A model generated the notes under the pieces. That model saw only the letters and a program-made list of their open reading frames with translations, was not told the origin of the DNA and made no database searches. The position numbers and the translations under genes were made by a program. From assembly GCA_035358815.1 (NCBI GenBank), contig DAOPQC010000014.1, forward strand, positions 17,265 to 81,264: DNA of 64,000 nt. Reading direction: 5' to 3'. Shown piece after piece: positions 54,466 through 62,360 of this stretch. The number at the start of each line of letters is the position of its first letter. Positions within the stretch are counted from its first letter, which is position 1. The stretch is from Thermoanaerobaculales bacterium. GTDB lineage: Bacteria > Acidobacteriota > Thermoanaerobaculia > Thermoanaerobaculales > Sulfomarinibacteraceae.

Positions 54466-55068
54466 ATGGACATCAACGACCTGCTCGCCCAGATGGGCGG
54501 CCTTCAGTCAATCGCGCGCGAGCTGGGCGTCAGCGAGAGCCAGGCGGCGAACGGCGCCGCTGCGCTCCTGCCGGCGATCCTCGGTGGATTCAAGAAGCAG
54601 GCCAAGGCGCAGCCCACCGGCCTCGAGGGGCTCGGCGGCCTGCTCGGGCAGCTCGGCGGCGGCGGCCTGCTCGACGAGGTGCTGTCGCCACAGCCGACCA
54701 ATGTCAACCGCGGCAACGACGTGCTCGGGAGCATCTTCGGCTCCAAGGACGTGAGCCGTGCGGTCACCCAGAACGCGGCCTCGCGCTCGGGCCTCGACGC
54801 GGGCCTGCTCAAGAAGATGCTGCCGATGCTGGCGATGATGGTCGCCGGCTTCATGGCGAAGGGCGGCGCCGGCGCCGCGGCCCCGCGGCAGCAGCCGGCG
54901 GGCGGCGGGCTCGGCGGCCTGGTGGGCGGCCTGCTCGGCAACCTGATGGGAGGGCGCGGCGCGGCGGGCGGCGGCGCCTCGGCCGGGCTCGCGTCGATGC
55001 TCGACCTGGACGGCGACGGCAATCCCCTGGACGACATCCTGGAGATGGCCGGCAAGGCGATGCGATAG
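54466..55068 (+). CDS. DUF937-domain protein
   Basis: 200 aa. The N-terminal half has the DUF937/YidB pattern (INDLLAQMGGLQSIARELGV, AANGAAALLPAILGGFKKQA, TQNAASRSGLDAGLLKKMLPMLAMMVAGF, read in parts). A Gly/Ala-rich low-complexity section and a final DLDGDGNPLDDILEMAGK, which looks like a single calcium-binding EF-hand-type loop, follow. GGGAGG lies upstream of the ATG. Function unknown. The next small gene (55203) may share its transcript. Confidence 0.8.
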   Translation: MDINDLLAQMGGLQSIARELGVSESQAANGAAALLPAILGGFKKQAKAQPTGLEGLGGLLGQLGGGGLLDEVLSPQPTNVNRGNDVLGSIFGSKDVSRAVTQNAASRSGLDAGLLKKMLPMLAMMVAGFMAKGGAGAAAPRQQPAGGGLGGLVGGLLGNLMGGRGAAGGGASAGLASMLDLDGDGNPLDDILEMAGKAMR

Positions 55069-55202
55069 CGCCGCGGCGCTCTTGGCGCGCTCGCGGGCGA
55101 CCCCGGTCACGATGGGCGTTTGCACGCGGGGTGGATCATCTCGCTGACCAGCGCAGATCGCCGCACGGCTGCGAACGGACTGCCAAGGAGGGGAGCACGA
55201 CC

Positions 55203-55424
55203 ATGACCGACACTGGCAAGAGCCTCTGGGAGCGGACCAAGGACCTCGCGGGAGACGCCGCGGACAAGGCCAAGGATGCGGCCAAGGACGTCATCGACGA
55301 GGCGAAGGAGACGGGTGAGAAGGTCGCCGACCGGGCCGCCGATGCGGCCGCGGCGGCGCGGAAGAAGGCTGCCAACCTTGTCGACAAGGCCGCCGACGCG
55401 ATCCGCAACGACGACAAGGCCTGA
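55203..55424 (+). CDS. Small LEA-like amphipathic helical protein
   Basis: 73 aa. Nearly the whole sequence is an 11-mer-like Lys/Ala/Asp/Glu helix (TKDLAGDAADKAKDAAKDVI, EAKETGEKVADRAADAAAAA), as in group 3 LEA or CsbD-like stress proteins that protect proteins or membranes on drying. AAGGAGGGG lies about 9 nt before the ATG. Too repetitive to assign a family with certainty, but strong SD and isolation support a real gene. Confidence 0.7.
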   Translation: MTDTGKSLWERTKDLAGDAADKAKDAAKDVIDEAKETGEKVADRAADAAAAARKKAANLVDKAADAIRNDDKA

Positions 55425-55550
55425 CCGTCCTCCGAGCTCTCCCCGCTGCCGCTCTCCCCGCACGTCGGCCGCCCGTTGGCGCCGGCGGACGGATGCGTGC
55501 GGAGGCCCGGACAGGCCCCTCACTTATCTGAGCGACCTTGTGAGCCGCCG

Positions 55551-57278
55551 CTAGCCCGGGCGGTAGGGGTTGAAGCAGGGCTCCCACTGGGCCTTGCGGA
55601 CCACCTTCTCGAGCTCCTTGTCGTCGAGGAGCCGGCCCAGCCCGGAGTCCCGCGCTTCCTTGGCCACCGCCATGGCGACCGTGAACGAGACCTCCCGGAT
55701 GTCCTTCATCGGGGGCAGCAGCACGCCCTGCGCCTCCTGCTCCGGCGTCACCATGGCGCTCAGGGCCTTGCTCGCCGCGAGGAACATCGCCTTGGTCACC
55801 TTGGGCGTCTTGGCGACCAGGGCGCCGAGGCCCATGCCCGGGAAGATGTACATGTTGTTGGACTGGGAGACGGCGATCGTGCGGCCCTCCCACTCCACCG
55901 GCGCGAACGGGCTGCCGGTGGCGATGAGGCACTTGCCGCCGGTGGCCTTGGCCGCCTCGGCCGGCGTGCACTCGGTCTTGGAGGTGGGGTTCGAGAGGGC
56001 GAGGATGACCGGGCGGTCGGTATTCTTGGCCACCTCGGCCAGGATCTGCTCCGAGAACAGCCCGCGCTTGGCCGTCACACCCACCAGCACCGTCGGCTTG
56101 GCGTTCGCGACCACGTCCTGGAGGGTGATCTTGGGAGGGGCCTCGAGCTGCCATTCCGCCACCGCCTGCCGCGGCTGGGAGAACGGCCACTGGGGGCGCT
56201 CGAGCTCGGGGTCGTCCTCGACCAGCAGCCCCTGATAGTCGACGGCGAAGATCCGGCTGCGCGCCTCGGCGTCGGTGAGCCCCCCCTCCTTCAGCATGGC
56301 CTGGATGCAGGTGGCGATGCCGGTGCCGGCCTGGCCCATGCCGACGATGACGAAGCGTTCCTCCTGCAACGAGCTCTTCTTGATCCGCATCGCGGTGAGG
56401 AGGGCCGCGAGGGCAGTGGCGCCGGTGCCCTGGATGTCGTCGTTGAATGACAGGATCCGTTCCCGGTAGCGCTCGAGGTTCTTGAAGGCCTTGTGCTTCG
56501 CGAAGTCCTCCCACTGCAGCAGTGCGTGGGGGAAGTTCCTCTTCACGCCCAGGATGAACCTCTCGATGAAGTCCTCGTAGGCCTTGCCCTCAAGGCGCGG
56601 GTGCTGGTAGCCGAGGTAGAGCGGGTCCTTGAGGAGGCGCTCGTTGTTGGTCCCCACGTCGAGCGAGATCGGCAGGCAGGCGGCGGGGTGGAGGCCACCG
56701 GCCGCCACGTAGAGGGCCACCTTGCCGATCGGGATGCCCATGCCGTCCGAGCCGAGGTCGCCGAGACCCAGGATGCGCTCGCCGTCGGTGACCACGATCA
56801 GGTAGACCTGGGGCAGGTGGACGCTCTGGAAGATCTGGTCGATGCGGCTGATGTTCTCGGGGCTGATGTAGAGGCCTCGGAAGCGGCGGTGGATGTGGCT
56901 GAGCTGGAGGCAGGCCTGGCCCACCGTCGGCGTGTAGACGATCGGGACCATCTCCTCGAGGTTCTCGCACAGGAGCTTGTAGAAGAGCGGCTCGCTGCGG
57001 TCCAGGAGGCCCAGCAGGTAGATGTAGCGCTCGAGGTCGTCGGGCTTGCGCTCGTAGTTCTGGCGGGCGCGCTTCACCTGGGTGTCCAGGTCGCCGACGC
57101 CCGGCCTCAGGAGCCCGTCCAGCTGCAGGGTCATGCGCTCCTCGAGCGTGAAGGCCGAGCCCTTGTTCAGCAGCGGATCGCGCAGGAGCTGCTGGCCGCG
57201 GATGTAGATCTCGTAGTACTCCTCGCCGGTGAGCGCGTCGATCTTAATTGAGAAGTTTTTCACAACGTAATCTCCCAT
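55551..57278 (-). CDS. maeA: NAD-dependent malic enzyme
   Basis: 575 aa, large-subunit type. Converts malate to pyruvate with NAD(P)+ reduction. Visible are the malic signature FNDDIQGTGATALAALLTA, the substrate region PIVYTPTVGQACLQ, VTDGERILGLGDLGSDGMGIPIGKVALY (in parts) and the dinucleotide fold FVIVGMGQAGTGIATCI, with LSNPTSKTECTPAEA. ATG at 57278 has no SD; GTG at 57263, five codons in, has GGGAG about 8 nt upstream and may be the true start. The first ~30 bp are less GC-rich than the rest. Convergent with the LEA-like gene. Confidence 0.95.
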   Translation of the reverse strand: MGDYVVKNFSIKIDALTGEEYYEIYIRGQQLLRDPLLNKGSAFTLEERMTLQLDGLLRPGVGDLDTQVKRARQNYERKPDDLERYIYLLGLLDRSEPLFYKLLCENLEEMVPIVYTPTVGQACLQLSHIHRRFRGLYISPENISRIDQIFQSVHLPQVYLIVVTDGERILGLGDLGSDGMGIPIGKVALYVAAGGLHPAACLPISLDVGTNNERLLKDPLYLGYQHPRLEGKAYEDFIERFILGVKRNFPHALLQWEDFAKHKAFKNLERYRERILSFNDDIQGTGATALAALLTAMRIKKSSLQEERFVIVGMGQAGTGIATCIQAMLKEGGLTDAEARSRIFAVDYQGLLVEDDPELERPQWPFSQPRQAVAEWQLEAPPKITLQDVVANAKPTVLVGVTAKRGLFSEQILAEVAKNTDRPVILALSNPTSKTECTPAEAAKATGGKCLIATGSPFAPVEWEGRTIAVSQSNNMYIFPGMGLGALVAKTPKVTKAMFLAASKALSAMVTPEQEAQGVLLPPMKDIREVSFTVAMAVAKEARDSGLGRLLDDKELEKVVRKAQWEPCFNPYRPG

Positions 57279-57535
57279 TCACAGGTCAGCAGTATACCCC
57301 TTTGTCCAGCAGCTGGCCACCGTGTCCCGCGGCGGGCGCGCCTCGACTGACCGGGCACCCCCGCCGGCGCCGGGGGGCCTGGTCGGGCCGTGCCCGCCAA
57401 GCGGGCGAGGGCTCCGCCCGGACCTCCGCTCCCTCGACAACCGGTGGCGCGCGCAGGTACCGTGCGGGGGACGATTCGGGGCCGGCGGCGGAACCGACGC
57501 CCGGCCCCGCTCCGCCAACCGCAAGGAGACGACCC

Positions 57536-59065
57536 ATGAGCAGGAAACGCAGCCACGCCGTGACCCTCGCCCTTTCTCTCGCAACCCTGTGGATGGTCGC
57601 GCCCGCCGCCGCGGGGGGCTTCGCCGACCTCGAGCAGCGGGTGGTCGAGCAGACGCTCCCCAACGGGCTCAAGGTGCTGATCCTGCCCCGCCCGTTCGCG
57701 CCGGTGGTGTCGATGGTCACCTTCGCCGACGTCGGCAGCGTCGACGAGAACCAGAACGCGACCGGGCTCGCCCACATCTTCGAGCACATGGCCTTCAAGG
57801 GCACGACCACGATCGGCACCACCGACCTCGCGCGGGAGCTCGAGGCGATGGAGCGGGAGGACCAGGCGTTCGCGGCCCTGCGCGAGGAGCGGATGCGGCG
57901 CCCGCGGCCCGACCCCGACCGCCTGCAGCAGCTCGAGGAGGACCTCGCCGCCGCGGTCGCGGAGGCCAGGCAGTACGTCAAGCAGAACGAGCTCGGCGAG
58001 ATCGTCGAGCGGGCCGGCGGCCAGGGCCTCAACGCCGGCACCTCCTTTGACCAGACGGTCTACATGTACTCGTTGCCCTCGAACAAGCTCGAGCTGTGGG
58101 CGACCCTCGAAGCGGACCGCTTCACCAACCCGGTCCTGCGCGAGTTCTACACCGAGAAGGACGTGATCATGGAGGAGCGGCGGATGGCCATGAGCCAGCC
58201 CGTCAGCCGCCTGATCGAGGACTTCCTCGCGGTCGCGTTCAAGGCGAGCATGTACCGCTCGTTCGTCATCGGTCACATGAGCGACCTCCAGGGCATCACC
58301 CGCGACCAGGCGCGGGAGTGGTTCGCCCGCTACTACGGAGCCCGCAACCTCACCGTGGCGATCGTCGGCGACGTCGACCCGGCCGCAGTGATGCCGATGC
58401 TCGAGCGCACGCTCGGCGCCATCCCGGCCGGTTTCGATCCGGACCCGGTGGTCACCGAGGAGCCGCCGCAGCGGGCCGAGAAGCGGATCATCATGGAGGA
58501 CCCGTCGCAGCCGATCCTGTTCATGGGCTACCACAAGGGGGACGTCAACGACCCCGACGACGCGGTCTACGAGGCGCTCAGCGAGCTGCTCGCCGGGGGC
58601 CGCTCATCGCGCCTGTACACGTCCCTGGTCAAGGACAAGAAGATCGCGCTCGACGCCGGCGCGATGTCCGACATCGGCCAGAAGAAGTACCCCGGCCTGT
58701 TCATCTTCTACGCGGTCCCCAACCGGGGCAACACCAACGCCGAGTGCGAGGCGGCGATCGACGAGGAGATCGCGCGCCTGAAGCGCGAGCCGGTCTCCCG
58801 AGCGGAGCTCGAGGGCGTCCGGGCGCGCGTCAAGGCCGGCTTCCTGCGCTCGGTCGGCTCGAACATGGGCCTCGCCATGAGGCTGGCCAGCGCCGAGAAC
58901 CTCAACGGGGACTGGCGCGAGGCGTTCCGCTGGCTCGACCGGATCGACAAGGTGACGGCCGACGACATCATGCGGGTCGCCACCGCGGCCTTCACCAGGT
59001 CCAACCGGACCGTCGGCCTGATCGAGACCGTCACCGAACCGGCGGCCGGCGCGGCGGCGCCGTGA
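57536..59065 (+). CDS. Exported M16-family zinc protease, catalytic subunit
   Basis: 509 aa. Signal peptide (HAVTLALSLATLWMVAPAAA) and an M16 peptidase fold. The inverted zinc motif HxxEH is HIFEHMAFKG (about residues 80-84), with the downstream Glu in ELGEIVERAGG. An unusual charged coiled-coil insert (EALMEREDQAFAALREERMRR-like, residues ~105-150) follows the motif. AAGGAG lies 7 nt before the ATG at 57536. It is followed by a second M16 gene after 29 bp whose zinc motif is lost, so together they should form an active/inactive heterodimer in the periplasm. Confidence 0.93.
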   Translation: MSRKRSHAVTLALSLATLWMVAPAAAGGFADLEQRVVEQTLPNGLKVLILPRPFAPVVSMVTFADVGSVDENQNATGLAHIFEHMAFKGTTTIGTTDLARELEAMEREDQAFAALREERMRRPRPDPDRLQQLEEDLAAAVAEARQYVKQNELGEIVERAGGQGLNAGTSFDQTVYMYSLPSNKLELWATLEADRFTNPVLREFYTEKDVIMEERRMAMSQPVSRLIEDFLAVAFKASMYRSFVIGHMSDLQGITRDQAREWFARYYGARNLTVAIVGDVDPAAVMPMLERTLGAIPAGFDPDPVVTEEPPQRAEKRIIMEDPSQPILFMGYHKGDVNDPDDAVYEALSELLAGGRSSRLYTSLVKDKKIALDAGAMSDIGQKKYPGLFIFYAVPNRGNTNAECEAAIDEEIARLKREPVSRAELEGVRARVKAGFLRSVGSNMGLAMRLASAENLNGDWREAFRWLDRIDKVTADDIMRVATAAFTRSNRTVGLIETVTEPAAGAAAP

Positions 59066-59094
59066 GCGCCCGGACCGCTGGAAAGGAGAGCACC

Positions 59095-61236
59095 ATGAGC
59101 ACCCCCACCCTCCGTCGCACGCTCGCCGTCCTCGCCCTCGCCGCCCTCGGCGCCACCGCCGCGCTCGCCCAGCAGGGCGCCGCGCCGCGCGCGTTCGAGA
59201 CTCTCGCCTACCCGCCGCTCCACGACATCACCCCGCCCCAGGTGGTGCGCGACACGCTGCCCAACGGGATCCGGCTACTCCTGGTCGAGGACCATGAGCT
59301 GCCCCGGATCGAGCTGAAGGCGCTCGTGCACGGCGGCAGGGTGGCGGAGCCGCCCGGAAAGCCCGGCCTGGCCGAGCTGCTCAGCGAGGTCCACCGCACC
59401 GGCGGGACCGCCTCGATGACCGGGGACCAGCTCGACGAGGCGCTCGACCGGATCGGCGCCTGGGTCGAGACCGGGGTCCACGAGGCGCACGGCGAGGTCG
59501 GCGGCGGGTCCCTGGTCGAGACCGTCGACACGGTGCTGCCGATGTTCGCCGAGCTGCTGATGGCGCCGGCCTTCGCTCAGGACAAGATCGACCTCGCCAA
59601 GACCCACCTCCGTGGGGTCATCGCCCGCCGCAACGACGACCCGATGGGGATCGCGCAGCGCGAGACCCTCAAGCTCGTCTACGGCGCGGCGTCGCCCTAC
59701 GCCCGCCAGTACGAGTACGCCGACATCGACCGCCTGACCCGCGACGACCTGGTCGCCTTCCACGCGACCTACTACCGGCCCGACGCCACCATCCTCGCGG
59801 TCTGGGGGGACTTCGACGCCGCCGACATGAAGGGCAAGCTGGCCCGGGCGTTCGCCGGGTGGAAGGCCGAGGGGCCGCCCCCGGCGATCGCGAAGCCCGA
59901 CGTCCGGCCGCAGGCGCCATCGGTGAACTACATCGAGAAGACGGACGTCGAGCAGACCTTCATCCTCGCCGGCCAGGTCGGCCTGCGGCTCGACGACCCC
60001 GACTACCCGGCGGTGACCCTGATGAGCGACATCCTGGGCGGCGGCTTCGCCTCCCGGATCTTCGTCAAGGTCCGCACCGAGAAGGGGCTGGCCTACACCG
60101 CCGGTGGCTGGGCGGTGCCGGCCTACGACCACCGGGGGCTGTTCTTCTTCTTCACCTCGACCAAGCCCGGCTCGACCGCCGAGGCGCTGGCCACGGTGCT
60201 CGACGAGATCCGCAAGATCCGGGAGGAAGAGGTCACCGCGGAGGAGCTCGACCGCGCCAAGCAGAGCTTCCTCCAGGGCTATGCCTTCGAGTACGACTCG
60301 ACCTCCAAGATCGTCAACCGCTTGGCGACCTACGAGCTCTACGGCTACCCGGACGACTTCAACCGCCGCCTGCGCGACGGGGTCGAGAAGGTCACCGGGG
60401 CGGACATCCTGCGGGTCGCCCGGAAGCACCTGGATCCCGACGCCCTGACCATCCTCGCCCTCGGCCGCGCCGACCAGTTCGACAAGCCGCTGTCCACCTT
60501 CGGCCCGGTCACCACCATCGACATCACGATCCCCGAGCCAAAGGAGGAGATCGCGGCGGCCAGCGCGCAGAGCTTGGAGGCTGGGACCGAGCTGCTGGTC
60601 AGCGCCGCGAGGGCGGCTGGCGAGGAGGCCCTCCGCGGCCTGCGCGACCTCACGAGCCAGGGCTCGACCACGGTGGCCACGCCGATGGGAGAGATGGCGC
60701 TCGAGGGCACGTCGGTCTTCGTCCTGCCGGGGCGCTACCACAGCCAGCTGAGCACGCCGATGGGCGCGGTGATCCAGGTGCTCGACGGCGACCGCGGCTT
60801 CATGGCCATGGGCGGCCAGGTCCAGGACCTGCCGGCGAGCGCGACGGCCGAGATGCGGCAGGGCCTCGCCACCGAGGCGGGCTGCGCGCTGCTGCTCAAG
60901 CTCGCTCTCGAGGGCTCGATCGAGGGCCAGCTCGTCGGCGCCGTCACCTTCGAGGGCCAGGCGGCGAGCGACGTCGTGGTCACGCTCGACGGCGCACCGA
61001 TCCACGTCTACCTCTCCGCAGACGGCCAGACCGTGCTTGGAGCGATGCGGCGCGCGACCACTGAGGAGGGTCCGGCCGAGGTCGTGGAGAGCTTCGCCGC
61101 CTCCACCGTCGTGTCCGGCCTGCGGGTCCCGTTCGAGACCACCCAGAAGGCCAACGGCGAGGTCAAGGCGCGGAGCCGGCTGACCTCGGTCACGGTCAAC
61201 GGCGGCTTCGCGGAGGAACTCTTCCGGAGGCCGTGA
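59095..61236 (+). CDS. Exported M16-family subunit lacking the zinc motif, with C-terminal extension
   Basis: 713 aa. Signal peptide (TLAVLALAALGATAALAQQ) and the M16 fold from residue ~40 to 480. Where HxxEH is expected it has LAELLSEVHRTGG, so it should be catalytically dead. Residues ~490-713 form an extra alpha/beta domain (TPMGEMALEGTSVFVLPGRYH, MGAVIQVLDGDRGFMAMGG, VVSGLRVPFETTQKANGEV) like those that bind lipid or organic ligands in outer-membrane lipoproteins. AAAGGAG precedes the ATG. The pair architecture matches M16B two-subunit proteases. Confidence 0.9.
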   Translation: MSTPTLRRTLAVLALAALGATAALAQQGAAPRAFETLAYPPLHDITPPQVVRDTLPNGIRLLLVEDHELPRIELKALVHGGRVAEPPGKPGLAELLSEVHRTGGTASMTGDQLDEALDRIGAWVETGVHEAHGEVGGGSLVETVDTVLPMFAELLMAPAFAQDKIDLAKTHLRGVIARRNDDPMGIAQRETLKLVYGAASPYARQYEYADIDRLTRDDLVAFHATYYRPDATILAVWGDFDAADMKGKLARAFAGWKAEGPPPAIAKPDVRPQAPSVNYIEKTDVEQTFILAGQVGLRLDDPDYPAVTLMSDILGGGFASRIFVKVRTEKGLAYTAGGWAVPAYDHRGLFFFFTSTKPGSTAEALATVLDEIRKIREEEVTAEELDRAKQSFLQGYAFEYDSTSKIVNRLATYELYGYPDDFNRRLRDGVEKVTGADILRVARKHLDPDALTILALGRADQFDKPLSTFGPVTTIDITIPEPKEEIAAASAQSLEAGTELLVSAARAAGEEALRGLRDLTSQGSTTVATPMGEMALEGTSVFVLPGRYHSQLSTPMGAVIQVLDGDRGFMAMGGQVQDLPASATAEMRQGLATEAGCALLLKLALEGSIEGQLVGAVTFEGQAASDVVVTLDGAPIHVYLSADGQTVLGAMRRATTEEGPAEVVESFAASTVVSGLRVPFETTQKANGEVKARSRLTSVTVNGGFAEELFRRP

Positions 61237-61272
61237 GACGCCTTCCGCGAGAGCGAGGCGCGAGGAGCTCCG

Positions 61273-62148
61273 CTACTCGGCGGTTCTCACCAGGCGGAAG
61301 CCCAGGTTGCCGAGCCGGTCGTCCGGGTCCTGCCAGCCGCGGTACGCCACGCGGTGGGTTGGGGCCTTGCTGCCGGCGCTGCCGCCCCGGATCACCTGGA
61401 GCGTGCCCCCGGGCGGGCCGAGCGGGTCGGTCGCGTTGCCCGACGGGTAGTCGCCGTAGCGGTCCCAGCACCACTCGCGCACGTTGCCCGACATGTCGCG
61501 CAGGCCCCAGGCGTTGGCCTCCTTGCCACCCACCGGGCCGGTGGCGCCTCCCGCGTTGGAGCTGTACCAGGCGACGGCCTCGATGTCGTCGCTGCCCGCG
61601 TAGCGGTGGCTTTCACCTGCCCGCGCCGCGTACTCCCACTCCGCCTCGGTCGGCAGGCGGTAGCCGGTGCAGGCCAGCCCCTTGAAGGACACGGTGGCGC
61701 CGCTGACCTGGTAGCACTCCTCCAGGCCCGCCTTGCGGGAGAGCCGGTTCGCATACTCGATCGCGTCGGTCCAGCTCACCTGCTCCACGGGGCAGCTCGC
61801 GCCGCAGCTCGAGCGGCGCGACGGGTTCGAGCCCATCACCGCCTGCCACTGCCCCTGCGTCACCTCCGTCTCCCCCATCCAGAACGGCCGCGTGATCGTG
61901 ACCTGGTGCTGGTTCTCGTCCGGGTTGCGGTCAGCCTCGTCCTTCGGGCTGCCCATCGTGAACGACCCCGCCGCGATCAACCGGTAGGCCGCGCCGTCGT
62001 TCGGGTCGTTCCAGGGCGCCCCGGCTGCCTGCTCGGCAACCGCCTCGCCGGGAGCGGCAGCGACCTCCTGTGCGGATGACGGGCTCGCAACCCACGCGAC
62101 GGCCAGCAGCGCGAGGAGCGCCGGCCACGGGCTCGTGTGCGCGCGCAT
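61273..62148 (-). CDS. Secreted SUMF1/FGE-sulfatase-domain protein
   Basis: 291 aa. Signal peptide (PALLALLAVAWVASPSSAQ) and a formylglycine-generating-enzyme-type domain: AGSFTMGSPKDEADRNPDE, EVTQGQWQAVMGSNPS, GYRLPTEAEWEYAARAG, GNVREWCWDRYGDY and VIRGGSAGSKAPTHRVAYR. True FGEs have two catalytic Cys near the end of this last block; here none is present, so it is not a sulfatase-activating enzyme and probably only binds a ligand. Two Cys pairs (SSCGASCP, LEECYQ..LACTG) may be disulfides. AAGGAG lies 9 nt before the ATG. Convergent with the M16 pair. Confidence 0.87.
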   Translation of the reverse strand: MRAHTSPWPALLALLAVAWVASPSSAQEVAAAPGEAVAEQAAGAPWNDPNDGAAYRLIAAGSFTMGSPKDEADRNPDENQHQVTITRPFWMGETEVTQGQWQAVMGSNPSRRSSCGASCPVEQVSWTDAIEYANRLSRKAGLEECYQVSGATVSFKGLACTGYRLPTEAEWEYAARAGESHRYAGSDDIEAVAWYSSNAGGATGPVGGKEANAWGLRDMSGNVREWCWDRYGDYPSGNATDPLGPPGGTLQVIRGGSAGSKAPTHRVAYRGWQDPDDRLGNLGFRLVRTAE

Positions 62149-62360
62149 CGCGGATCTCTCCTTCCCACCAGAAGCTGCGGGACCGATGATGGATGACTTC
62201 GCTTGCCCACTTTAGGGCGTCGCCGGAGACTGCGTCAAGCGGACTGAGGGGCCCGGGCGGGTGGAGCAGGATGATGAGCGTCGACACACACCCTCGTGCG
62301 CTACGGGCGTAGACTGGAGCGCGGACGGGAGCCTCCGTCGGGACGTTCAAGGAGTGAACG

